A stretch of DNA of 64,000 nucleotides from DASQHW01 sp963837155. Its GTDB lineage: Bacteria; Actinomycetota; Acidimicrobiia; IMCC26256; PALSA-610. This document shows positions 45,401-55,627 of the stretch, in pieces (the first letter of the stretch is position 1; every line of letters begins with the position of its first letter). The notes under the pieces are model-generated. The model worked only from the letters and a program-made list of their open reading frames with translations, ran no database searches and was not told the origin of the DNA. Location: positions 372,001 through 436,000 of the forward strand of contig CAWIMB010000001.1 of NCBI GenBank assembly GCA_963837155.1. The letters are read 5' to 3'. Position numbers and translations under genes: made by a program.

Positions 45401-48400
45401 GTGCGCGCCGAGGCGCTCGCGCGAGGGGGTGAGCACGAGGCCGCCTTGCAGCTCGCACGGGATGCTGTTGCGCTCGCGTCGGCGACCGACGCCCTCCTCG
45501 ACCACGCCGATGCGCGCGTCGCGCTCGCCGTCGCACTCCGCGCCGCCGGGCACCCCGAAGAAGCCGCGGCCGAGAACGCGCGTGCGATGGAGCTGTGGGA
45601 GGCCAAGGGTGCGACGCATCTCGTCGAGCGCGCCCGCGGCACTCCGCACGACACCGTCGAGGCTGTTCGCGCGCCGTCCGGCCCGAGCGAGATCGACGCC
45701 TACTTCGCCAACCTCGCGACCCGCGCCGTCGAGCGCACGATCGATGCCCTGAATGCAGGCGATTGGCCGGCGTTTGTCGCGCTGGTGGCGCCGGTCTACG
45801 TTCTCGAGGACCGCACGCGGTTCAGCTCCGGAATCGAGCTCGACCGCGAGCGCTACGTCGCGATGAACCGCGGCGTAGTTGCGGGCGGGATGTCATGGGC
45901 GGTGGAAACGATCGCCACGCGCGGTCAGCATCTCTCACTGCACCACGCCCGCTGGAACGTTGAGTACGGCCCGATTGGATTGAGTCAAAACGAGCTCCTC
46001 ACGCTCGACGAGGTGGACGACGAGGGGCGGCGTTGCCACGCGGTTCACTTCGACACCGACGACCTCGATGCCGCGTATGCGGAGCTCGATGCGAGAGGTG
46101 GGACCGACGAGAGCCACGGCCATGCGCAAGCCGTTGCCGCGCAGGATTGGGCCGGATTCCGCGCCCTATTGGCCGATGATCATGTACTCCTCGACTACCG
46201 GCCCCTCGGCTGGGGCACGCTCCGCGGCCCCGACGCTTACGTCGAGATGATTCGCGGTCTGGCCGAGATCACGCACGAGCTGCGACTCGTGACCTACCAC
46301 CGCGTGCGCCATGGTCAATACGCCCTCTCGGTAGCAGCAACGACGGGCCGGGGCGAGGGTGGTCGGTTCGAGAACCCGCTCGTCAACTTGCGCGAGTACG
46401 ACGACGCGGGCCGCATCCGTCGTCACGAGATGTATGCGCTCGACGAGTTCGCCCGGGCGCGCGAGCGGTTCGAGTCGTTGTGCGCTTCGCTCCCGGGCCG
46501 TTCGAGTGTCGAGACGCATGGCTTCGACAACGACGTGACCGAGAACTTCCGTCGGATCGCGGCCGCATATGACAACAACGACTGGGCGGCGTTCGTCGAC
46601 ACACTTGCTCCCGGTGCAATGTCTGATGACCGTCGCGCGCGCGTCACGCTTCGCGGGGAGGACTTGGTGCAAGCGGCGCGCGTCATCTGGGAGAACGCGT
46701 CGATCGTCTGGCAGTTCGATGTCGTGGCGACACGCGGGCAACGGCTCGGGTTGGCGCATGTGCGCATGAGCGGGACCGACCATGCGGATGGCCCGTTCGA
46801 CGACGAGCACTACTCACTCGCGGAGGTCGACGACGACGGCCGCCGCGTGCACACCATCGCCTTCGCTCCCGACGACCTCGACGCCGCGTACGAGGAACTC
46901 GACGCGCGGTACCCCGGAACCGTCGATCCCGAGACGGCGCGACACGTCGAAGCGGCCCGTGCCCACACAGATGCGGTCGCTGCCCAGGACTGGGAGGCGC
47001 TCGCGGCGATGCACACCGCTGACCTCGTCGTCGAGGACCATCGTCCGGTCGGCTGGGGCACGCTGCACGGCGTCGACGCGTATCTCGAGCTGATGCGGTC
47101 GCTCGGCTCGTTGGCGCGCGATCTCACTTTTCCAGTGCATCACCGCCTGAACGATCGTCACATGACATTGGTCGCGGTGACAATGACCGGAGAGGGCGAC
47201 GGCGGACCATTCGAAATGGCGACCGTCGGCGTGTTCGAGCGAGACGAACGCGGTCGTCTGCGGCGCTGGGATGTCTATGACCCCGACCAACTTGCGGAGG
47301 CCAAGACACACTTCGACGCCGCGTGCCGAACGGGCGCCGGCACCTCGACGGTCGAAACACACGGCTTCGACAACAAGGCGACGGATTTCCTCCAACGGTT
47401 CGTCCACGCGTTCGACACTCGCAACTGGCCCGGCGTCGTCGCGACGCTCGCTGACCATTCTGTGTTCGACGATCGGCGCTCCCTGAACCGGTTCGAGGTT
47501 TGGGATGAAACCGCACTCGAAGCGACTCGCCTACTGTTCGACCGCCCCACGATCGTATGGCATTTCGACCTGCTTGCATCGCGTGGCGCGCGACTTGCGT
47601 TGTGCCGCTTACGGCAGTCGGGCACGGATCGCATGGGTGGGACATTCGAGGGTGAGCACCTCTCGCTGACCGAGGTTGATGACTCCGGCCGGCGCATCGC
47701 GACCATCCTGTTCGGCCTCGACGACATCGACGCCGCGTACTACGAGCTCGATGACCGCTTCGCCGCCGGCGAGGCCGCAGGTGCGAGCCTCGTGTGGCAG
47801 TCGTTGCGGACGGGCATGCGCGCGTACGCGACGGACATGGAAGCGCTGGAACAAGAGTTTCCACCGGAGTTCTCGGTCACTGACCATCGGCCACTCGGGT
47901 GGGGCACGCTTGACCGAGCGTCGTACCTCGACTTGGCGCGTGCTACGGAAAAGCTGAGCGACGCCCGGCGCAACCGCGTGCAACACGCCCTCGCCGTCGA
48001 CCCGCGCGGGGCGATCATCGTGTCACAGCTCGAAGGTGTCGCGGACGGCGCACCCTTTGAACTCTCCTCGGTCATCGTCTCCGAGACTCTTCCCGACGGT
48101 CGACCGATCCGTCTTGGGTTCTACGCGCTCGACCGACTCGACGACGCATGGGCGCGGTACCGCGAAATCACTCGCGGATCGGCGCTGCCCTTCTTCGAGA
48201 ACGCCGCGACGCGATCGGTGCATGCCTACGCCGCGGCGTGGAACGCGCGCGACTGGGACGGAGTAGTCGCGGTCTATTCGCCTCGTCTCCTGGTCGACGA
48301 CCGCCGCTCGGGGAGCATGATCGAGGTCGACGCCGACCAGTATTTCGAGGCCACCCGACCGGGGTTCGACCTGCCGGACTCGACGTGGACCGTCGAGATT

Positions 48401-50652
48401 GTGGCGACGCGTGGGAAGCGACTGTGTCTCACTCGCGACCGATGGGTCGGCGCCGGCGGTGCGGTCGACACGAGCGAAGTCGAGTTGCTCGGTGTCATCG
48501 AGGTGGACGACGACGGCCGGCAGGTACACCGCGTCAGCTTCGATGCGGACCAACTCGACGCCGCGTACGAGGAGCTCGACGATCTCTTCGCCGCCGGCGA
48601 AGCCTCTGTGGCGAGTGCCGTATGGCAGAAAGCAAGGAACCTCGTCCGCGCCTATGGACGAGATCACGAAGCGTTTGCCCGTGAGTTGCCCACGGAGTTC
48701 TGGGCACACAACCACCGGCCGCTTGGATGGGGAACGCTCGACCGTGCGACGTATCTCGACATGGTGCGCGCGACTTCGGAGATGACCGAACTGCAGACCC
48801 GGACGCGACATGCGCTCGCAATCAATCCGCGCGGCACACTCAGCGAGGTGCGCTCCGAAGGTGTACTGACCGACGGCGGTCCGTTCGAACTGGCGTCGCT
48901 CATCGTCGGCGAAATCCTCCCCGACGGTCGCCCGATCCGCCTGGACTTCTACGCGCTCGACTGCCTCGACGATGCATGGGCGCGCTACCACGAGATCATC
49001 AATCCGCGTGTGCTCATCCCGCCCAACGCGGCGACGCGCGCGACCGACCGCCACACGCAGCTCTTCGAGAGGCGCGATTGGGACGCAGTTCGGGAGCTGT
49101 TTGCCGAGGGACTGGTCTACGACGATCGCCGCTACGGCACGGTCGGCGACAGAGAGACCATGCTCGCCTCGAATCGGCTCGTGGCTTCAGCCGGAACGAC
49201 CGTTGTTCGTACGCTGCTCGCGACGGCGGGCGATCGGCTGACGCTCGAGCACTATCACTGGGTAGCCGGCCGCGAGGGTGCGCAGAATGAAGGCGAGCAC
49301 CTGTCGCTCAACGAGGTCGATGCCGAGGGCCGGATCACCGCCATCGTTTCGTTCAACGTCGACGACCGACGCGCGGCCAACGACGAGCTGCAGGCGAGAT
49401 ATGCCGCCGGCGAAGGACGCGAGGTACTCCCGCCGGTCGCGTTCGACTACCTGCAAGCGATCAAAGAGCACGATCTCGAATCGGCGCGTGCGCTCGTGGC
49501 CGACGACTGCGTGCTCGACGACCGCCGGCGGGTTGGTTTGGGCGGCATCGAGGGCCGCGAGAGCTGGGTCAACACACTTGCCACCGTGTGGGCGCAAGCC
49601 CCGGACGCCGTCATCGAGACGATCCGCCACGTTGCGGTCGAGCCACACGGCTTCGTCGCGGTCGTCAGGCTGGCCGGTACCGTCGCATCGGGTGACATGG
49701 GCGCGTTCGAATCGTTCTTCGTCAGCCTCACCGCATACCGGGACGGCAAGGTCGCCCTCGGCGTGATGTACGAGCTCGAGGAGCTCGACGTCGCAGTGCG
49801 TCGGCTCGAGGAGCTTCGCCCCGGTGTCCTTGGGCTCCCGCCGAACGCGGCGGTCCAAGTGCTCGACCGAATTGATACCGCGATGCGCATTCGTGACTGG
49901 ACAACAATCCGCGAGCTCTGTGCGGAGAAGATGGTCTTCGAGGATCGCCGGACGGTGGCGCGAACGATCACAGACCGCAACAGCTGGGTCGACTCATATC
50001 AGTTCGCGGCCGAACACGGGACGTACCGCGTACAACCATTGGGGAGTTCGGTCAGCGGCTCGTCTTGGTCTCGTTGCGGTGGCAGCCCGCCGATGAGCGC
50101 TCACCTATTCAGTTCGATCACCTCCTCGCTCTCGACGAGGTCGATGTCGACGACCGGCTCGTCGCGTCGATCGTGTTCGACCGGCGGGACGAAGACGCAG
50201 CGCGTGCCGAGGCAGGGCGGCGCTTCCTCGCCGGGGAGGGAGCGCCGTTCCAAGCAACCTTTGCCGCGATCCAGGCTTACGGTGAGGCATTCTACGGGCG
50301 CGATTACGACAAGCTTCGTGCGAGCCTCGACGACCGCTTCGTGCTGCACGACCATCGGCCATCGGGCCTCGGCGAGATTGTCGGCGCTGACACGTACATC
50401 GCGTCGGTGCAGGCACTCCACGACCTTGCGCCGATCTCGACCGGCGAACTCGTCGCCATCCTTGCGTTCGATCATCACGGACGCGTCGGGCTGACCCGCC
50501 TGCACGGAACGGTCGCCGAAGGCGGGACCTTCGAGAACGAGTTCATCGGCATGTTCATCGTGCGCGACGGACGCGTTCACCGATTCGAGTTCTTCGATGT
50601 CGCCGACCTCGACGTCGCGCTCGAGCGCTTCGAAGCCTTACGGGCGGGATAG
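42422..50652 (+). CDS. Giant class III adenylate cyclase-AAA ATPase-TPR-(NTF2)x12 protein, frame broken near 44830/44985 and 50042
   Basis: About 2,740 residues. Residues 1-47 hold four C-x2-C pairs (C3/C6, C17/C20, C28/C31, C42/C45), a double zinc ribbon. Residues 60-240 are a class III cyclase: metal Asp70 (VLFTDLAGST) and Asp114 (KLIGDG), with GDPVNVAARLEHAA. An AAA/STAND ATPase follows (VFVGRDRELERLL, Walker A GSPGLGKS, Walker B VVLTLDDLHWAE), then an alpha-helical TPR-like region. From about residue 1093 twelve NTF2/SnoaL-like domains run in A-B pairs. Frame is lost at about 44830 and restored at 44985, then shifts at 50042 inside the last A domain; indels are likely. Start ATG 42422 has an AAGGAG site. 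Likely a cAMP-making sensor whose domains bind several ligands; the latter is inference. Confidence 0.8.
45700..50652 (+). repeat. Twelve NTF2/SnoaL-like domain repeats, six A-B pairs
   Basis: Each unit is about 135 residues. A units carry a DDRR-type motif, then VxATRGxRLxL, EVDDDGR and DDLDAAYEELDxR; they start near 45700, 46510, 47350, 48185, 49018 and 49840. B units carry D-H-R-P-L-G-W-G-T-L or a variant, a GPFE-type segment and YALDxLDDAWARY; they start near 46110, 46925, 47776, 48606, 49421 and 50239. Boundaries are estimates. The third and fourth pairs are most alike; A5-B6 are more diverged. Confidence 0.8.
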
Positions 50653-50655
50653 GGC

Positions 50656-51393
50656 GTGGCCGTACGGGGACTCGACGAGGTCGTGATCGATTGCGCGGAG
50701 CCGGCAACGCTCGCGCGCTTCTGGGCCAGGGTCTTCGGTGTGGAACCGGTTGTGTCCAACGAGCAGTGGGCGTACGTCGACGTCCCCGGCGCGACGACCG
50801 TCGCATTCCAGAAAGTCCCCGAACCGAAGGCGATCAAGAACCGCTTGCATCTTGACGTCTTGGTCGATGACATACCGGCCGAGGCCGACCGACTGCTCGG
50901 TCTCGGCGCCGCTCGTGTTGGCGACGTTCACGATGATGCGCCTGGCCAGTTCCAGGTGATGCTCGATCCCGAAGGCAACGAGTTCTGTGTCGTGTGGTAC
51001 CCGACAACGGCGAGTGAGGTCTCCGCGAACGGGACGCGGATCTTCGTCCTTGCCGACGAGGACGACGACTGGGACGCGCCCGCGGCGGTAGTGCTCGAGA
51101 TGCCGCCCGGCTACGTGCTGTTCCGCCACGCGCACATTTGCCACCGCTTCGAAGTCATCGTGAAGGGCTCGCTCGAGGCCGACGGAAAATGGCTCGGCCC
51201 TGGCGATGTCATGACCGCCAAGCCGGGCGAGATGTACGGGCCGCACACGGCCGGCCCGCAAGGCTGCACGACCGTCGAAGTGTTCGGCAGCTTGGAAGGC
51301 GTCTTCCGGGTCATCGCCGCGTCGGGCACGGAGACGCGCGAGTTCGATTTCCGCACTGGCGACGTACCGGATGATTATCAGCCGCTGATGTGA
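50656..51393 (+). CDS. VOC (glyoxalase-like)-cupin fusion protein
   Basis: A 245-residue protein with two parts. Residues 1-115 are a glyoxalase-like VOC half (VVIDCAEPATLARFWARVFG, RLHLDVLVDD, MLDPEGNEFCVVW). Residues 130-240 are a cupin-like beta barrel (MPPGYVLFRHAHICHRFEVIVKGSLEADG, GPGDVMTAKPGEMYGPHTAG), where His and Glu residues are candidate metal ligands. Start GTG 50656 lies 3 bases after the giant gene's stop, so the two are probably cotranscribed. Function is unknown. Confidence 0.75.
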   Translation: MAVRGLDEVVIDCAEPATLARFWARVFGVEPVVSNEQWAYVDVPGATTVAFQKVPEPKAIKNRLHLDVLVDDIPAEADRLLGLGAARVGDVHDDAPGQFQVMLDPEGNEFCVVWYPTTASEVSANGTRIFVLADEDDDWDAPAAVVLEMPPGYVLFRHAHICHRFEVIVKGSLEADGKWLGPGDVMTAKPGEMYGPHTAGPQGCTTVEVFGSLEGVFRVIAASGTETREFDFRTGDVPDDYQPLM

Positions 51394-51418
51394 GCGATCG
51401 TGTCCTACGCTGCGGGCG

Positions 51419-53740
51419 ATGGGCGAGAACTCCCGGCGCACGTTGCCGCACATGTCGCACTGGGGCGCATTCCGCGTCACCGTCGAGGACGACGCCATCG
51501 TCAGTGTCGAGGGCCATCCCGACGACCCGGCACCATCGCCACTCCTTGGCAACTTTGTTGAGGGCGCGCGGAGTGAAGCGCGCGTCATGAGACCTGCGGT
51601 GCGTCGAGGCTGGCTCGAGCGCGGTCCAGGTCCCGACGATCGCCGCGGCGCCGACGAGTTCGTCGAAGTCGAGTGGGGTGAGGCACTCGATCTCGTCGCG
51701 GGCGAGCTGCAACGGGTCCGCGCCGAGCAGGGGAACGAAGCAATCTTCGGCGGCTCGTACGGGTGGGCGAGCGCCGGGCGCTTTCATCACGCGCAGAGCC
51801 AACTGCACCGCTTCCTGAATTGCATCGGCGGCTACACCGCGTCGGTCAACAGCTACTCGCTCGGCTCGTCAGAGGTGATCCTGCCCCACGTCGTGGGTGG
51901 CGCCGACGAAGTGCTACGCCGTGCGACGACATGGAAGGCGATCCTCGACAACACCGAACTGGTCGTTGCGTTCGGTGGCATGAACGTGAAGAACGCGTTC
52001 GTGAGCCCGGGCGGCGTCACCCGGCACACGCTGCCGCCGAGCCTCGCCGAAGCCGGTCGTCGCGGCCTCGCCTTCGAGCTGTTCAGTCCGTTGCGGAGCG
52101 ACCTCAATCCCGACGTGCGGGCGACATGGCACCCAATCGTGCCCGGCACCGACACCGCGGTGATGCTCGCGCTCGCGCACGTGCTGATCAGCGAGGGCCT
52201 GTACGACGCTGCGTTCCTCGACAGATACTGCGTCGGCGCCGACCGTCTCATCGCGTACATCCGGGGCGACGACGACGGCGTGCCGAAGGACCCGGCGTGG
52301 GCCGAACGGATCTCGGGCATTGCGGCCGACACGATCCGCGACGTCGCCCGGCGCATGGCACAGCACCGCACGCTCGTGACGGTGAGCTGGGCGCTCCAAC
52401 GCACGCGTCACGGTGAACAACCAGTGTGGATGGGCATCGCGCTCGCGTCGCTGCTCGGCCAGATCGGCCTCCCCGGTGGAGGGTTCGGTCACGGCTACGG
52501 CTCGATGGCCGACGTCGGCACGCCACGCGTGCCGTATCCCCTGCCGGTGTTCTCGCAGGGTCGCAACCCCATTGACACGTTCATTCCGGTAGCGCAGATC
52601 ACAACGCTGCTCGAAAACCCCGGCGGAGCGCTCGACTACAACGGCCGTCGTTTGCGACTGCCCGACATCCGACTCGTGTACTGGGCGGGTGGCAATCCGT
52701 TCCACCATCACCAGGACCTGAACCGGCTACGTCGCGCGCTCGCGCGACCCGACACCGTCGTCGTGCACGAACCGTTCTGGACGGCGACGGCGCGCCACGC
52801 GGACATCGTGCTGCCCACGACGACCACGCTCGAACGCGACGACGCCGGCGTGGGCCGGAACGACGGCTACGTGATTGCGATGCCCCGGGCCCTCCCGCCG
52901 TACGGCGAGGCGCGCGACGACTACGAGGCATTCGCCGAGCTCGCCAAGCGGCTCGACACCTACGACGACTTCACCGAAGGTCGTACCGCACGCGATTGGG
53001 TGGAGCACATCTACGAGCGATTCCGCGAGCGCGTTTCGGAACGCGACGTCGACGTTCCACCCTTCGACGAGTTCTGGGCAACGGGCGAGGCGCGACTCCC
53101 GGTGAGCTCGGACGACCACACGCTCTTCGACCGGTTCCGCACAGACCCCGACGAACACGGGCTCAAGACGCCGAGCGGCCGGATCGAGCTCTTCTCCGAG
53201 ACGATCGACGGCTTCGGCTACGACGACTGCCCCGGCCACCCCGTCTGGCTCGAACCCGAGGAGTGGCTCGGTGGCGCGCGTGCCGAGCACTTCCCGCTGC
53301 ACCTCATCGCGAATCAGCCGGCATCGCGCCTGCACGGTCAGCTCGACGCCGGCGTGTACAGCCGCGCGTCCAAGGTCGCGGGCCGCGAACCGATCCGCAT
53401 CCACCCCGACGACGCGGCCGTGCGCGGGATCGCCGACGGCGACATCGTGCGCGTGTTCAACGACCGCGGCGCGTGCCTCGCGGGCGCGGTCGTGACCGAA
53501 GGCGTTCGGCCCCGAGTGGTGAACCTGTCGACGGGCGCGTGGTACGACCCGGTCGATCCGTCGGTCGCCGGGTCACTGTGCGCCCACGGCAACCCGAACA
53601 TTCTCACCGCCGACCGGGGCTCGTCGCGCCTGGCGCAAGGGTCGAGCGGCCAGCACGTGCTCGTGGAGATCGAACGCTACGAGGGTGAGGCGCCGCCCGT
53701 ACGCGCGCACCAGCCTCCGTCATTCGCACCTAGACAGTGA
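51419..53740 (+). CDS. Molybdopterin-dependent oxidoreductase (BisC/TorA/DMSO-reductase type)
   Basis: A 773-residue molybdenum enzyme of the bis-MGD S-/N-oxide reductase group. It lacks an N-terminal [4Fe-4S] Cys motif and starts MGENSRRTLPHMSHWGAF. The Mo-ligating Ser is probably in VNSYSLGSSEVILPHV. Other segments are GGMNVKNAFVSPGG, WHPIVPGTDTAVMLALAHVL, GGFGHGYGSM, and the C-terminal MGD domain from ANQPASRLHGQLDAG. Close relatives reduce biotin sulfoxide, TMAO or DMSO. No Tat signal is visible, so a cytoplasmic biotin- or methionine-sulfoxide reductase role is likely. Its end overlaps the convergent acyl-CoA dehydrogenase by 11 bases. Confidence 0.85.
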   Translation: MGENSRRTLPHMSHWGAFRVTVEDDAIVSVEGHPDDPAPSPLLGNFVEGARSEARVMRPAVRRGWLERGPGPDDRRGADEFVEVEWGEALDLVAGELQRVRAEQGNEAIFGGSYGWASAGRFHHAQSQLHRFLNCIGGYTASVNSYSLGSSEVILPHVVGGADEVLRRATTWKAILDNTELVVAFGGMNVKNAFVSPGGVTRHTLPPSLAEAGRRGLAFELFSPLRSDLNPDVRATWHPIVPGTDTAVMLALAHVLISEGLYDAAFLDRYCVGADRLIAYIRGDDDGVPKDPAWAERISGIAADTIRDVARRMAQHRTLVTVSWALQRTRHGEQPVWMGIALASLLGQIGLPGGGFGHGYGSMADVGTPRVPYPLPVFSQGRNPIDTFIPVAQITTLLENPGGALDYNGRRLRLPDIRLVYWAGGNPFHHHQDLNRLRRALARPDTVVVHEPFWTATARHADIVLPTTTTLERDDAGVGRNDGYVIAMPRALPPYGEARDDYEAFAELAKRLDTYDDFTEGRTARDWVEHIYERFRERVSERDVDVPPFDEFWATGEARLPVSSDDHTLFDRFRTDPDEHGLKTPSGRIELFSETIDGFGYDDCPGHPVWLEPEEWLGGARAEHFPLHLIANQPASRLHGQLDAGVYSRASKVAGREPIRIHPDDAAVRGIADGDIVRVFNDRGACLAGAVVTEGVRPRVVNLSTGAWYDPVDPSVAGSLCAHGNPNILTADRGSSRLAQGSSGQHVLVEIERYEGEAPPVRAHQPPSFAPRQ

Positions 53741-54998
53741 CGCCTTTCGGCGCTTGCTGCTTCATGAAGCCGAAGAGGTAGCCCGCGATGCGACGCATCT
53801 GGATTTCCTCGCTGCCTTCGGTGATCCGGTAGCGGCGGTGGTGCCGGTAGATGTGCTCGAACGGCATGTGGCGCGAGTAACCGAGGCCTCCGTGCACCTG
53901 CATCGCGCGGTCGGCCGCTTCGCAGCACAACCGGTTCGACCAGTAGTTGCACATCGAGACCTTGTCCGACACTGAGAACGCACCGTAGGTATCCATCCCC
54001 CACGCGGTCTTGTGGATCAGTGCGCGCAGCATCTCGCACTGCGTCTGCAATTCGACCAGCGGGAACTGGATGGCTTGGTTCGTTGCCAACGGCTTCCCGA
54101 ACGGCGCGCGCACCTTGGCGTACTCGACGGCCTGGTCAATGCAGAACTGCGCCGCACCGAGGCTCGATGCCGCTTGGCGAATGCGGTTCTCGTTGAAGAA
54201 GTGCTGCACGACATGCAGCCCGCGACCTTCCCCGCCGAAGATCGCGCTGTGCGGCACGCGCACGTCGGTGAGCCGGATGTGCGCGTGATCGGTCGGCATG
54301 TTGAAGGTCCAGAGGAACTCGACGATCTCGAAACCGGGGCTCTTCGTCGGCACGAGGAAGGCGGTGATGCCATGACCGTCGCCGGCCGACCCGCTCGTGC
54401 GCGCCATGATCATGTCGTACTGCGCGGCGTGCATCCCGGTGTTCCATGTCTTCTCGCCGTTGATGATCCACTCTTCACCGTCGCGCACGGCTGAGGTCTC
54501 CATGTGCGTCGCGTCCGAGCCGTGCGCGGGTTCGGTGATGCCGAACGCAAACCCGCGGCGACCCTCGGCGAGGTCGTCGATCCACTCGCGCTTCTGCTCG
54601 TCGGTGCCGTAGTTGATCATCAGCAGCAACCCGACGTTGTTGCCGACGATCGCGTGCTCATTCTGCAGGTCACAGTGCAGGCCGAGCCCTTTGCGCGCGA
54701 GGTGCTCGCGGATCACTGCCATGCCGAGGTTCGAGCCGTCCTTCCCGCCGTACTCCTTCGGGAACGGATAGCGGTAATGGCCGGCCGCGTCGGCGCGGCG
54801 GAGAGCCTCGTGGAGGAGCGCCTCCCACTCGTGGTTGGGCAGACCTCCCCGGTCCCAGTCCGTGCGCGTGTCCTCGCGGCGGTGGTCGAAGAACCGAATG
54901 TTGTCGTTGGACTGCTCGAGCGGCGTGATCTCCCGCTCGATGAACTCGTCCAGCTCGACCAGGTAGTCGCTCAGTTCTTTGGGAAGCTCGAAGTCCAT
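53730..54998 (-). CDS. Acyl-CoA dehydrogenase family protein
   Basis: A 422-residue FAD enzyme. Segments are FAFGITEPAHGSDATHMET, INGEKTWNTGMHAAQYDM, FNMPTDHAHIRLTDVRVP, RQAASSLGAAQFCIDQAVEYAKVRAPFG and the closing QVHGGLGYSRHMPFEHIYRHHRRYRITEGSEEIQ, where Glu in TEGSEE is the usual catalytic-base region. It lengthens the lipid-degradation theme of the window. Start ATG 54998. It is divergent from the PPOX-type gene, with a 9-base-stem hairpin (55019-55039) between them. Confidence 0.85.
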   Translation of the reverse strand: MDFELPKELSDYLVELDEFIEREITPLEQSNDNIRFFDHRREDTRTDWDRGGLPNHEWEALLHEALRRADAAGHYRYPFPKEYGGKDGSNLGMAVIREHLARKGLGLHCDLQNEHAIVGNNVGLLLMINYGTDEQKREWIDDLAEGRRGFAFGITEPAHGSDATHMETSAVRDGEEWIINGEKTWNTGMHAAQYDMIMARTSGSAGDGHGITAFLVPTKSPGFEIVEFLWTFNMPTDHAHIRLTDVRVPHSAIFGGEGRGLHVVQHFFNENRIRQAASSLGAAQFCIDQAVEYAKVRAPFGKPLATNQAIQFPLVELQTQCEMLRALIHKTAWGMDTYGAFSVSDKVSMCNYWSNRLCCEAADRAMQVHGGLGYSRHMPFEHIYRHHRRYRITEGSEEIQMRRIAGYLFGFMKQQAPKGVTV

Positions 54999-55018
54999 GA
55001 TGCTTGTCGCCCTCGCTA

Positions 55019-55039
55019 CGGCTCGGGATACCCGAGCCG
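55019..55039. repeat. 9-base perfect hairpin with 3-base loop
   Basis: CGGCTCGGG (55019-55027), ATA, CCCGAGCCG (55031-55039), between the divergent acyl-CoA dehydrogenase and PPOX genes. A second weaker pairing, GTGAGC with GCTCAC, follows at about 55064-55090. Possible operator or leader hairpin. Confidence 0.45.
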
Positions 55040-55142
55040 CTCTACGCTCAGGACTCCTGCGAGTGAGCTCCGCTGCGCTTCGCTCACCGCGTCGTGCCTA
55101 TGTCCGTCCACGTGCCAAGACGCTACCGATCGCGTAGCGTCA

Positions 55143-55613
55143 GTGCCCGTGGATGTCGCTTCCTTCGACGAGATTGCGACCGAATTCCGCAGGCGGATCG
55201 AGCGCACGGTCTGGTGCACGATGACGACCGTCGACTCGCGTGGTCGGCCGCGTGGCCGGCTCGTGCACCCGGTGTGGGAGGAACCGACGGGCTGGCTCGC
55301 GACATTTCGGCGGTCGTTCAAGGCCAAGCACCTCGAGGCGAATCCGTGGGTCTCGCTCGCGTTCTGGGACCAGGAGCAAGAACAGGTCTACGTCGACGTG
55401 CGCGCGACCTGGGTCGACGATGACGCGACCAAGACGCGCCTCTGGGAGCTGTACTCGACCAAGCCCGAGGGCTATCCCCTCAGTGGGTTCTGGAAGGGAA
55501 ATGACGATCCCAACTACGGGTTGTTGCGTTTGGATCCGTGGCGGATCGAGGTGTGGTCGGTCAAGGGGTTATTCGCACGAACCCCGCCGCAGGTGTGGCG
55601 GAGCGGGGAGTAG
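55143..55613 (+). CDS. Pyridoxamine 5'-phosphate oxidase-like (split-barrel flavin/F420) protein
   Basis: A 156-residue split-barrel protein: VWCTMTTVDSRGRPRGRLVHPVW, GWLATFRRSFKAKHLEANPWVSLAFW and a DVRATWVDD segment. Family members bind FMN or F420. Start GTG 55143 (VPVDVASFDE) or GTG 55149. It precedes the amidohydrolase gene by 14 bases and shares its direction. The substrate is unknown. Confidence 0.78.
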   Translation: MPVDVASFDEIATEFRRRIERTVWCTMTTVDSRGRPRGRLVHPVWEEPTGWLATFRRSFKAKHLEANPWVSLAFWDQEQEQVYVDVRATWVDDDATKTRLWELYSTKPEGYPLSGFWKGNDDPNYGLLRLDPWRIEVWSVKGLFARTPPQVWRSGE

Positions 55614-55627
55614 GAGTCCGAGGAACC

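Noticed and set aside
42647..45649. A 1,000-codon minus-strand frame opposite the giant cyclase gene
   Set aside because: The plus strand carries clear cyclase and ATPase motifs; the minus frame is a GC-rich shadow without family features.
50065..50652. The 195-codon frame at the end of the giant gene as an independent NTF2 gene
   Set aside because: It begins inside a half domain and its sequence completes the last A module and the last B module, so it is the end of the giant gene after an indel.
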